Part shown: piece by piece, positions 32,991 through 42,512 of the stretch | Layout: each line of letters opens with the position of its first letter | Numbering within the stretch: position 1 is the first letter of the stretch | Source of the DNA: Labyrinthula sp. Ha | Lineage: Eukaryota > Sar > Bigyra > Labyrinthulida > Labyrinthulaceae | Assembly (NCBI GenBank): GCA_015227615.1 | Contig: JAALGZ010000031.1 | Span: 186,001 to 250,000, forward strand | Direction of reading: 5' to 3' | Length of the DNA: 64,000 bases | Notes under the pieces: model-generated | Told to the model about the DNA's origin: nothing | The model's database searches: none | Seen by the model: the letters and a program-made list of their open reading frames with translations, nothing else | Translations under genes and position numbers: made by a program

Positions 32991-34286
32991 CTAGGCCGAC
33001 TCAAACAAAGCAGCAACTCCCATACCAGTTCCTACACAGGCGGAAACGCAACCTAAATTAGCTTTTGTACCTTCAGCCTTTCTCTTTTTAAGTTCGTGCA
33101 GTAAGGTTGCAACCATTCGTGCTCCAGTCATTCCAAGAGGGTGTCCTAATGAGATTGCCCCGCCATTCGGATTGACCTTGGAAATGTCAATTCCAAGTTT
33201 TCTCACACAGTACACAGCCTGCGATGCAAATGCTTCATTAATTTCATAAACATCAACATCGTTCAGTCCAACGTTGGTATCTTCCAATAGGGCAGGGATA
33301 GCAACAGCTGGTCCAATTCCCATCTCATCTGGGTTAACTCCAACTACTTTGTAACCTCTAAAGGTTCCTAGGATATCCATGCCAAGTTCTTTGGCCTTGG
33401 ACCTTTTCATTAAAAGTACGGCTGCAGCTCCGTCACTTACCTGGGAAGCATTTCCAGCAGTGGTAGAACCATCTTTCTTAAATACCGGTCTTAACTTTCC
33501 TAGCCCTTCAATGGTAGTTCCTTTTCTAGGTCCCTCATCTTGACTTACAACAATCTCTTTCTCGTTACCTTCTTTATCTTCTACAGTAACCTTAACAGGA
33601 ACAATCTCATCGTTAAATCTTCCCACGCTCTGTGCTTTAAGACTGTTGTTATGGGACAAAACAGCAAACTCATCCTGTTCCGCTCTGCTTACCCCATATC
33701 TTGCTGCGACAGTTTCAGAGGTAATACCCATTGGAGTCAAACAATCTCTTGCAGATTTATTTGCCATTGTGGCGTTGATATTAAATGGTCCTACGGAAGT
33801 TGGATCACCTGGTTTTCCTCCAAGCGTCATTGCTTCCACTCCAGCTCCGATACCAACATCGATGTATCCAGACTTGATGTTTGACGCAATGCTTGCAACA
33901 GCTTGTAATCCACTTGAGCACTGTCTGTTAACTGTACTTGCTGTAGCTGCTACTGGAAGATTCGCACGAAGCATCGCAGTTCTTGCCTGTAGAGCATAAG
34001 CTCCAGGAAGCTGCACATTTCCGACCAAAACTTCATCAATTTCTTTTGGGTTAATTCCACTCTCCTTTACCACGTTCTCAAACACAGCTACAAGGAGATC
34101 ATCAGGTGTGGTATCCTTAAACCCACCCTTCTTTGCTCTGGCAATTGGAGTTCTTTTCGCAGCAACCACCACGATATCTTCAGGAGAAGAGGTTCCTACT
34201 TGACCATATACACTTGCTTGAGAACCTGCAGAGGTCTGGTTAGGGTCTAAGAGTTGTTTCGATAGTCTATTGATGCGAGATGTCAT
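32991..34286 (-). CDS. peroxisomal 3-ketoacyl-CoA thiolase with PTS2 signal
   Basis: A 431-residue thiolase of the beta-oxidation type, which cleaves 3-ketoacyl-CoA with CoA to give acetyl-CoA and a shortened acyl-CoA. Starting at the ATG at 34286, residues 4-12 are RINRLSKQL, a perfect fit to the PTS2 consensus R-[LVI]-x2-[LVIHQ]-x2-[HQ]-[LA], so import into peroxisomes by Pex7 is expected. The acyl-accepting cysteine is in NRQCSSGLQAV (Cys123), the histidine in GHPLG (His382) and the second catalytic cysteine in CVSACVGTGMG (Cys417). Length and PTS2 match plant and animal peroxisomal thiolases such as KAT2/ACAA1. Codon usage is richer in G+C than its neighbours, consistent with good expression. 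Confidence 0.93.
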   Translation of the reverse strand: MTSRINRLSKQLLDPNQTSAGSQASVYGQVGTSSPEDIVVVAAKRTPIARAKKGGFKDTTPDDLLVAVFENVVKESGINPKEIDEVLVGNVQLPGAYALQARTAMLRANLPVAATASTVNRQCSSGLQAVASIASNIKSGYIDVGIGAGVEAMTLGGKPGDPTSVGPFNINATMANKSARDCLTPMGITSETVAARYGVSRAEQDEFAVLSHNNSLKAQSVGRFNDEIVPVKVTVEDKEGNEKEIVVSQDEGPRKGTTIEGLGKLRPVFKKDGSTTAGNASQVSDGAAAVLLMKRSKAKELGMDILGTFRGYKVVGVNPDEMGIGPAVAIPALLEDTNVGLNDVDVYEINEAFASQAVYCVRKLGIDISKVNPNGGAISLGHPLGMTGARMVATLLHELKKRKAEGTKANLGCVSACVGTGMGVAALFESA

Positions 34287-37200
34287 TTTTTTTGTTTGTG
34301 AATTCAAATTTGATTCTTTATTTTGATCGATTCAAGTTTTGAAAGATATTTCTCCTGTTTCACGTAATCGGATAAATTTCGTATCGGTGATTTCCGTCTT
34401 TGTTGATTGAATACAAACTACGGGTCGAGACAGAAAATTTCTTTTTGAATGAGTTTGTCTCAATAAAGTAAGAAATATAAATAATATTGCTATAATTTGT
34501 GAACCCATTGATTATACTAGAGTTAGGGGTATACTTGAATTATAAAACTTTAGTTTATTGGCCGGTTATTTATGGTTGCTGGAGAAACTAATATTTATAT
34601 AATGATTTTGAATCTTTCCTATTGTTTTCTAAAGCCTACTTTTCCGAGGGAATGATTTTGTCTGTATAAGGGTTAGCATCTATGTTTATTTCTGCCCACT
34701 TGCTGTTGTAGTCAAGTACATGTGTACCGTGATAATGACGTTTAGTGCCGAAAACTTCTTTTATATAGATTGTTGGAAATTTCTCAACGTGTAGATCAGC
34801 ACTACAATGTATACTCTTAAAAATGGAGGAGTCACGTAGAATTTCAAAGAATACTCTAGAAACTTAGACTGAAGAGAAACTCAATTTTGAGTTGACGAAA
34901 GATGCGCTCTCAACTTCATTTACAAAAACTTTTTTTTTCATTAAATTAGAGGTTTTGCTGTTCTGATTATAAGTTGATACTAAGCAAGATGTCTGTTTTG
35001 CTGCACGGCGTCTACCTAATAAAATATGACGCAAAATCCAGCTAACCATCATGAGATCGTTCCTGAATTTAATCATGGCCTGCATGGCAGGAAAAAATGA
35101 GCTATTTTATTTAGAGCTTTATTTAATTCTTGAGTATGTGACCTCTGTTTAGGTATCAGATCATTTTTCACACCGAACTAGGTGCAAGTAAATATGTTCA
35201 GCAGTAATGATTGATATTTGAAGCTTTAGGCAGTAAATTGTAAACAAATCTGCAAAGGATTAACTTAAACTCACCTACCTAAGCTTGATATAAGCTTAGA
35301 ATATTACAATATAACCAACTAGACCCAAGTGTTTGTACTGTAAGTGTTACTATGACTTCTTTGGGCCGCAAAAAGGGACGTATGGTTATTATGTTTCCTC
35401 CCCGAGCTTTAACCAAGCAATGTGTAGTAACTTAAAATTTAGAAACCTTTATTTAATAGGCTAATTATTCTTATGACTTTTAGTTTCTAAACTATTGCAA
35501 TTACTTTGGTTAGAATATGCTTAAGAAGTTGAAGAGAGATGTGTGATTATTTTTGGATGGATATGTATGATTTTACTTTAGGGTTTGAATATTATGTCTC
35601 GAGTAATCCCGAGCACAATAGCAGCAACTTGTAAGAGAGAGTTTATGATATATCTTATTGAGATAATTATAATCTGTCTCGACAGTCCTATCTTAATATG
35701 ATACATTTGATAATAATAACATTATGCAGACATCAGGCTACAAACATCATCCCTTAGAGTTAGAAGAGAGACACTATATTTATAGAAAAAAGTCCAAGTA
35801 ACTTCTAGGAGGCGAACCTCATTACACATATATTAGACTATAAAATTCATTATTCAATAATTTCAAACTTTAAAGACGAAGATCATAGGAAGGATATTGC
35901 TTTTGCTCTACTGTGCACCGAAGCACCCATATTCCACTACGGAAGCAGAACTATGAACTTTCGTCATCAACCAGTTAACCGTTTTTAAAGGCCTCAATTT
36001 TCTCTGAACTCGTGTAGTTAACAGGAAAGGCCTTTCAAAATGGTGATTGACACTAATCTGTATATTGAATGAGACTTATGAAAGTGAAATATAGCTATCT
36101 CAGCTCTATTTAACGACAAACTTGTAGTTTACATTTTCTGTAGCTATAGGTTATATTTCCTCCCTGTTTCATACAGCGCAATACTACTACTTTTTTATCA
36201 GTTCAGCCCCGCAAAAACAATGATATTATCAGCCTCCAGTCATTCATACGGCTCAAAAGTTAGTCTTGCTCTTATGGTTTCCCCTTAATTTCCTAAGTGC
36301 TAGTGGTAAGAATTTTCATTGGTGTCAGTGGGTTTTACCTAGGAATTAGTACTAACAAAAGGTGTGCAAACCTTTACGCGGGCATTCTTTTGAGTATTAA
36401 CTAAGCAAAACTTTGCTATTCGACTCTGGTGCTACAAATGTTAAATTATCTTTTCTTGGCACACGCACTACAGGAGTTCTATGTTGTGGGATGCGAATAT
36501 TACAGGTACTGACACTGTAATCATAGTGGCCAGTAATTCTTTGTAGATCAATAGGATCTTAAAATTACTGAATTTTGCAACGAAACAAATTATGGAAACG
36601 AGAAAATAAAACAATGAAAGTGGCGTGGATTTTACCTTAACAAATATGGGTATTAAGAGGATGCACCAGGCGGTTGAATTAAAATTCCATTAAAAGAAGT
36701 TAATTCAAGATATTTCGGAACAATTTAAAAATAATTTTGCCATACTGTAAGAGTCAGCTGAATTGATTTTCTCTACTAGAATTTGGGTTACGCGCTCGAA
36801 GGCAATTCACTTGGTTGACATGTTGATATTGAGCACTAGTAAATCTCTTGCAATATTCAAATTGGTGGAAGAACTACTACCTTTCATGAGGCAAGAGAAT
36901 AAAATTACTCGAGTACCGGATAGTTTCTGTAGGATGTTACCATGTTATGACTATGAGCATTGTGAAGTTGCCTGCGAAAGGAGAATGCAGCACGTGAGTT
37001 TCTTCATCTATGTTCTTAGTTATATCTTTGGGTTTCTTAAAGTTTGTTTTAGATGTGATGGCGTTTCGTCCATTCTTTTGTCGATGTGGCGAAGCCATCT
37101 TCTGAAAAAAAATTCTTTGCGTGATATGATACTCTAAAGAACGTATACATATGTTTCTCTGTGTTAGATTATGCCGCCCAGTATAGTGGCCTGGTTTTGG

Positions 37201-37715
37201 TTGATGTATTACAGTTAACCCTTTGATAGACAGACAAGTTAAGTTCAGCACTAGGAGAATTAACGAGATACAAAATAAAGAGTTACAAGAGAATCCGGTG
37301 GGTGTGTCAGTAACTTATAAACTCAGGATGTGCAGGGATAGTTTTCATTTTTGACGAATTCGGCTAACTGTAACCAAATTACCTTTTGACCATGACATTT
37401 GTAATGGAAAAAAGAGCAAGTTTCTCAATGAAGCTTAACTTACAGGTTAGAAGCCGGTCAACATTGGGAGAAGCTATTTTTATTCAACAGAAAGCTTGCA
37501 TCTCATTAAGAAAGAATTGATATATTACTGCTTAGTAAGAACCTATTGTTGTGAGAGTTCATTTCTTTTAAAATTCTGTCGCTCAAAAAAGATGAGTCTG
37601 AGATAATTCGACTGTCTTATTATAAAGATTAGATTATTTCTATTACAGAAACTATGATTCAAAATATGGAACAAGAAATATTTTGGGAAATCAAAGATCC
37701 AACAAAATAACGTTT
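34287..37715. other. 3.4-kb AT-rich spacer without recognised gene
   Basis: Separates two divergently placed genes. The longest frame (about 120 codons near 36.8-37.1 kb) has an unusual composition and no motif, and I regard it as chance. No RNA gene could be recognised by eye. Confidence 0.5.
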
Positions 37716-39566
37716 ATGTCAAAAGAAAAAAAGAATTTACAACACTTTGGATACTATGTTAAACAAGATCTCTCCTTCGTAACACATGTCATTAAAGATT
37801 TTCCTAAATGTAAAAAACTAGGATATACAATAGTGGATCCATCTTCATATAAAATCTCAGGTTATTGTTTGAGCGATAAGAGCAGGATGCTAATTGGTAC
37901 AACATATGAGACAGCTCCTTTTATGTGTGGTGATGTCCTTTCTTTTATAAAAGTATATCCAAAGGCCTCTAAAACTCCATTTATTTTTAATCTTGATAAA
38001 GGTTTTACAAAAGCTGTTCAAATATACAATACTGTGTTTGATTTGAAAGACAGTTACGAGAAAGTTGAACTTCATGCAGTGAGAGGATTGTTCCCTCAAG
38101 GTTTGAACATGAAAAAAGAAAAGGGACTTGAAAAAACAAATTCCGAAACTAAAACTGAAAATCCTTTGGCAGATGAACTAGAGGAAACTCCTGAAGAAAA
38201 AGTAGCTGAGACAGAGACTGCACCAGCTAAAGGTACTCGCCCACCAGAGATTGTAAAGACAATTTCAATGCCAGAGGATCCTGTTTTGAATAATAAACTT
38301 AGTTTTTTTATAACGGAAAAAGTATTTGAGGAAGTAATTACCTTTGACATTCCCTTAAATAATCTTCAAGATGATGTCCACTTTGGACTAAACTTTTGGT
38401 CCACAGATAAGCGACATACTCAACTTTCTTGTATTAAGTGGCTAGAAACACTTTGTGAACGTAAAGAAACTTTTGCTGTTGTTTCAGCCGTTCTTTCAGG
38501 TAGTAAATACATAATAAACATACCAAATAACAAACAAATAGGGGTTGTTCCTGGTTTTGTACTGCTGGCTGTTAATGGGGTACCTACGTTTAATAAGTCG
38601 CTTGAATGGATAATTAATTATTTTGCTGTAACTTTAAAACAGGGGTTAAGAGTATTACCAAAGATTAGTTTGTGTTTTGGGTTACCAACAGGGTATGAGA
38701 AGAAAACAGACATCGAAGTATTCTATAGTGGATCTTACTCGGGGTCTGTTTTGAAAAATGGTCTTGTCCCTCTTGCCCCATATCCTCTAAAGAAAGAGGC
38801 GCAGAAAAAGAAGGTACTGGCAAAACATTCAAGCTATTTGAGTAAATATTTAACAAGCCCTGTGTTTCCGATGGAAGGAATTATTCGTAGCTATTTAGCT
38901 GACTCCCATTTTTCTTTCAAGCAAGCAAGAATTGGTATTGGTAACCTCTATCAAGCTGAAGTTAAAGAGTTCTCTGGGCGGCCCAATATAGAAGTGTTGC
39001 AAGAAATAAAAGAGCCACTAGGAAAGAGTCTCTTGAGTCTTGAAAGTGAAGAAAAGCTAAAGTTTTGGAACTCGGCAATTAAGAACATCTTTGTTTGTGC
39101 TATTTTTGAAGTAGCTGAGAAAAACTTCTTCAAAGTTAGAAAGAAAATGTTAGGGCTTCTTGCCACATATGTCTATGAAAACTTTGTGAATGAGTTGGAA
39201 CGAGAAAAAAAAATGCAGTTCGCAGAGGACAAAATTACTGTGCGAACAGTAACAAAGTTTTTTTATGATGAGTTCCGACAAAGTACTATGTTTCCTCATT
39301 GGCAATTGTTCAAATCAAGTTTACAAGAAGAAGAGAACGTTTTCCACAACGATTTATGTTCGAAGTGTCTTCGTCCTGGTGACATTATAATGTGCGATAC
39401 GTGCAACCTTAGCTTTGATAAGGAGTGTCTTGGGTTCTCCTCTGTTCCTGCAGGTTTTTGGTACTGTCCAAGATGTGTAGTTGAATTTGATCGATATAGG
39501 AACTCGGATATGGTAAAATTTGCTGTAAGAAAATATGTTGATCTAATTGATGCGGAGAGCAAATAG
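37716..39566 (+). CDS. PHD-finger protein with an Asp in place of the zinc-binding His
   Basis: A 616-residue protein starting at the first ATG. A C-terminal PHD-type zinc finger spans about residues 548-587: Cys548-x2-Cys551, Cys560-x2-Cys563, then Asp568 where a His is normal, Cys571, and Cys584-x2-Cys587, with the usual aromatic WYCPRC ending. PHD fingers read histone H3 tails, so a nuclear chromatin role is likely. The middle has a stretch around residues 270-300 (GFVLLAVNGVPTF) that resembles a PDZ-like fold, and residues 130-180 are acidic and disordered. The first 130 residues are well folded in appearance but not recognised. Because Asp can bind zinc, the finger may still fold. It ends 29 nt from the opposing OYE gene. 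Confidence 0.7.
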   Translation: MSKEKKNLQHFGYYVKQDLSFVTHVIKDFPKCKKLGYTIVDPSSYKISGYCLSDKSRMLIGTTYETAPFMCGDVLSFIKVYPKASKTPFIFNLDKGFTKAVQIYNTVFDLKDSYEKVELHAVRGLFPQGLNMKKEKGLEKTNSETKTENPLADELEETPEEKVAETETAPAKGTRPPEIVKTISMPEDPVLNNKLSFFITEKVFEEVITFDIPLNNLQDDVHFGLNFWSTDKRHTQLSCIKWLETLCERKETFAVVSAVLSGSKYIINIPNNKQIGVVPGFVLLAVNGVPTFNKSLEWIINYFAVTLKQGLRVLPKISLCFGLPTGYEKKTDIEVFYSGSYSGSVLKNGLVPLAPYPLKKEAQKKKVLAKHSSYLSKYLTSPVFPMEGIIRSYLADSHFSFKQARIGIGNLYQAEVKEFSGRPNIEVLQEIKEPLGKSLLSLESEEKLKFWNSAIKNIFVCAIFEVAEKNFFKVRKKMLGLLATYVYENFVNELEREKKMQFAEDKITVRTVTKFFYDEFRQSTMFPHWQLFKSSLQEEENVFHNDLCSKCLRPGDIIMCDTCNLSFDKECLGFSSVPAGFWYCPRCVVEFDRYRNSDMVKFAVRKYVDLIDAESK

Positions 39567-39595
39567 TTAAAACTATGCATTCTACCTTTTTCTAT

Positions 39596-40762
39596 TTATA
39601 GAGTAGCTCTAGGCCAGTCGCAGTATCCTTTTCGTGGATCTTCAGGATCTCTGACATAAAAGTATGATAGGTTTTCGCCGTGTGGTGTTATTGGGAGCTC
39701 GTTTTTATAACGAAATACCAAATCAGGGTTCTCAATAAACGGTCTACCTATTGCTATCAAATCTGCTTTTCCTTCCGCAATTGCTTTTTCGGTTTCCTTT
39801 TTGAAGTATCCCGTGTTTCCTATTAATGCTGTTATTCTATCTTCTCCTTGAATTTTTTTGATTGCTGCCATTGCATGGTCTAAAGTAAAAAATTCACATT
39901 TATCGTGAAATGGAGAAAACACCCCATCTATCAAGTGAATGTAACAAACTCCCTTTTTGGCAAGTAGCTCAATTGCAGCGTTAAAAGTTTCAAAGTTGTC
40001 TTCCGCTCCCATATCGTTAAAGGTACCATTCGGTGACAATCTAACTCCCACCTTTTCCTTTGGAACTACTTTTAGGATCTTATCAACTGTAAGCTCTAGA
40101 AAGCGAAGTCTGTTTTCTAAACTACCTCCAAAATCATCTGTTCTAATATTCGTACATGACTGAAGAAACTGATCTACAAGGTATCCATTGGCTGCATGGA
40201 GCTCAATCCCATCGAATCCAGCTTCAATTGAGGCAGCAGCCGCTTCTGCATAGGCGGATGAGATTTCTTCTATGTCTTCAAGTGTCATTGCCTTTGGTGT
40301 TTCCGCCTCAACAGGATCTGTACTACCAGGAACTCGCATTTTAAAAGTTCCGTCACCTTTCAATTTTAGCTCCGACGGTGCAAGTGGTTTTTCTCCGTTT
40401 TTCTGGAAAGCACTGTGCGAAGCTCTACCCTGGTGCCATAACTGACAGAAAAATAGGGATCCACTTGCACGTACTGCTGCAGTCACACTTTTCCATGCCT
40501 CCATCTGCTTTTTATTGAAAATACCAGGTGCACCAATGTACCCGATTCCTGTGTGGTGAGGATATGTTCCTTCGCTGATGACGAGTCCTGCTCCACCATT
40601 ATTTGCACTTCGCTGAGCATAGTACTCAACGTGGTGAGCTTCTACAAGATTAGTTTCATGAATGCACCTGCCTCTTGTAAGTGGAGCTAATGCAATTCTA
40701 TTGCTCACTTTACCTAAACCAGGAACAAGAGAAACTTTATATGTTTCGGAGTTAGATGTCAT
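39596..40762 (-). CDS. Old Yellow Enzyme family flavin oxidoreductase (12-oxophytodienoate reductase-like)
   Basis: A 388-residue FMN-dependent ene-reductase that would reduce activated C=C bonds with NADPH. The N-terminus has RIALAPLTRGR (Thr29 tunes the flavin), then CQLWHQGR (residues 106-113). The substrate-binding pair is His189 and Asn192 in HAANGYLVDQF, with Tyr194 as proton donor, the classical OYE arrangement. Further on come GGSLENRLRF, IGNTGYF and IAIGRPFIENPD, the phosphate-binding end of the TIM barrel. There is no targeting signal, so it is probably cytosolic. The natural substrate is unknown; oxylipins or electrophiles are usual for eukaryotic members. The first ATG matches the usual start of the family. 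Confidence 0.93.
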   Translation of the reverse strand: MTSNSETYKVSLVPGLGKVSNRIALAPLTRGRCIHETNLVEAHHVEYYAQRSANNGGAGLVISEGTYPHHTGIGYIGAPGIFNKKQMEAWKSVTAAVRASGSLFFCQLWHQGRASHSAFQKNGEKPLAPSELKLKGDGTFKMRVPGSTDPVEAETPKAMTLEDIEEISSAYAEAAAASIEAGFDGIELHAANGYLVDQFLQSCTNIRTDDFGGSLENRLRFLELTVDKILKVVPKEKVGVRLSPNGTFNDMGAEDNFETFNAAIELLAKKGVCYIHLIDGVFSPFHDKCEFFTLDHAMAAIKKIQGEDRITALIGNTGYFKKETEKAIAEGKADLIAIGRPFIENPDLVFRYKNELPITPHGENLSYFYVRDPEDPRKGYCDWPRATL

Positions 40763-41055
40763 TTTGTTTTATAATCTCAACAGTATTACTCCGTAGCGGA
40801 AATTAATATATTTAGTTTCTAGTTTATGTGTTTTTCATTAAATGACACATATATAATAAGTTGTCTATATAGTGTTAGTTTGAGTGTACGAACAGATTAA
40901 TAATATAAATCCGTTAATCAACCAAGAAAGAAAAACAAATGGTAAGTGGGAAAAAATGTACTTTGAAATGTATGAATAGGAATCTCTTATAACAAATAAT
41001 CTAGTGCTATGAAGAATGGTTTAGGAACATAGAGAAGTTTAACCAATACTATCGT

Positions 41056-41283
41056 TTACAGAATTACACTCAGCAGAGAATACTTGACTTTTTTAATTTC
41101 TCCAAGCGCGTTAAATGAGCTTAAGAATCTTCCACCAAATTTTCTTGACAAGTGATCATTTTTTTTAAATATGGGGAAAATGTTGAGGGATAAGTTACCT
41201 GATTGATCTCCGTATGTGAGTTCTAAACAACATTCACTGTAGTTCTCAATTTTGAAGTTGACTTCTCCACTAAGTAGAGTCAT
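41056..41283 (-). CDS. possible small hypothetical protein
   Basis: A 75-codon ATG frame with a balanced composition (GEVNFKIENYSECCLELTYGD and onward) that looks more protein-like than the surrounding chance frames. It lies upstream of the OYE gene on the same strand. No family was recognised. It could be one exon of a gene split by short introns. Confidence 0.25.
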   Translation of the reverse strand: MTLLSGEVNFKIENYSECCLELTYGDQSGNLSLNIFPIFKKNDHLSRKFGGRFLSSFNALGEIKKVKYSLLSVIL

Positions 41284-42049
41284 CGGGATTACACAACTTC
41301 ATTCGAAGCCAAACTCAATTTCACAAGATCTTTCTTAGATTTGATTTTTGACTTTCTATTCTAGGGACTCTTGTCACATGCCATTAACATGCATGGACCT
41401 TCTACCTAAATTATAAAAGTTGCAAGAGCTGAGTACAAACTTTTCAGCCTAATAGCTAGTTGCCTGTTGCCGAGTTTCCAAAAACCATTAATTAGAGTAT
41501 ATAGGGTTCCAGATGCGCCCACAAGGTTGATAATATTAGAAGCTCTTAAGAGCAATCACCTTAGTTTTGCCTTAAGGAGAGTATTTACCAAACCCAGTGT
41601 TAGTTAGAATCTTTGTTGCCCCACTACAGTAAACTAATATCGTCACCAACTACCAAAATTTTTAAGCTATATAGAAGGTCTGATAGAGGCCTACGTCATG
41701 AAAGGCTTTCTATCTGCTGAATGACACTATCAAACTCTTTTCAAGAGCTGTTTAATCTTACTGTTAGAATATCCCTGAGTACCTACAACCCGAGCAGTTC
41801 CCGCTAGTTAGTAGAATCCTTAATGTAAGAAAACTGTTTATTGACCCCTAAGTCAAACGTCCATCATTTATTGGTGAAATGTTGTTGTAGTCATATGATA
41901 GTTTGCATAAGTACTAGAATACTATCGGCCTTTCTAATCAGATGATTAAATTTTTAGAACACCTAAGAAAGGTTTTATGGTCCTGCTACTTTACACTATT
42001 CATATTATTGTAAGAAAATCATTAACTTAACCCACGATAGGCATCGGGT

Positions 42050-42512
42050 TTAATAATAATTATCAATAATTCTTCGAAAATTGTTTTGATTCTGATTGTC
42101 AATAAGAGAGTCGGGATTTTGATTTTTAACAGATGATTCTAATTTTATTCGGTTTATCAATTGATTATCAAAAAAGATGCGCTATGTGACCCTGTTTTAA
42201 ATTTTTAAATTTTTTCTTGGTTATTTTCTGCAACGCCTTAAAAAATTTCAATACTGGCAACATGACATGAGAATAATCCGGTAATAGGATGTGGTTAGGC
42301 CATGTGGCTAATTTTTTGGAGCTTCGCGCATGGTGCAAAAAATGTTTTCTTGGCTAATTGGTCCAGGGCCTTGTGACACACGCTTGAATTCATAATCAAT
42401 TTATTATAAATAACCAAACAAAATGGCTCGAAAATTATCAGAATCAATCAATACAAAAATTTGGGGGATTTTTATTGCTAAACTACCAATAAATCATACC
42501 AGACTCCTACAG
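42050..42512 (+). repeat. dispersed repeat, copy 1
   Basis: Aligns over about 460 bp, in the same orientation, with 56625-57080. The longest exact shared run is 20 nt (ggccatgtggctaatttttt, here at 42298-42317). The flanks share GTGCAAAAA, a TTATTTTCTGCA block and an ending CAATAAATCA. There is no coding capacity. The ends are AT-rich with weak inverted similarity (a GATTCTGAT type block near the left and its complement near the right), so a non-autonomous DNA element (MITE-like) is possible; a SINE or solo LTR is not excluded. Confidence 0.75.

Noticed and set aside
36763-37137. A 124-codon frame in the spacer before the PHD gene.
   Set aside because: Its initiating codon is not ATG, it has no recognisable domain and its residue composition looks random.
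41880-42010. Possible third retroelement remnant: a 13-nt match (CCTAAGAAAGGTT) to the old element's polymerase region, with a vaguely similar context.
   Set aside because: The match is too short in AT-rich DNA and no other part of an element was seen around it.
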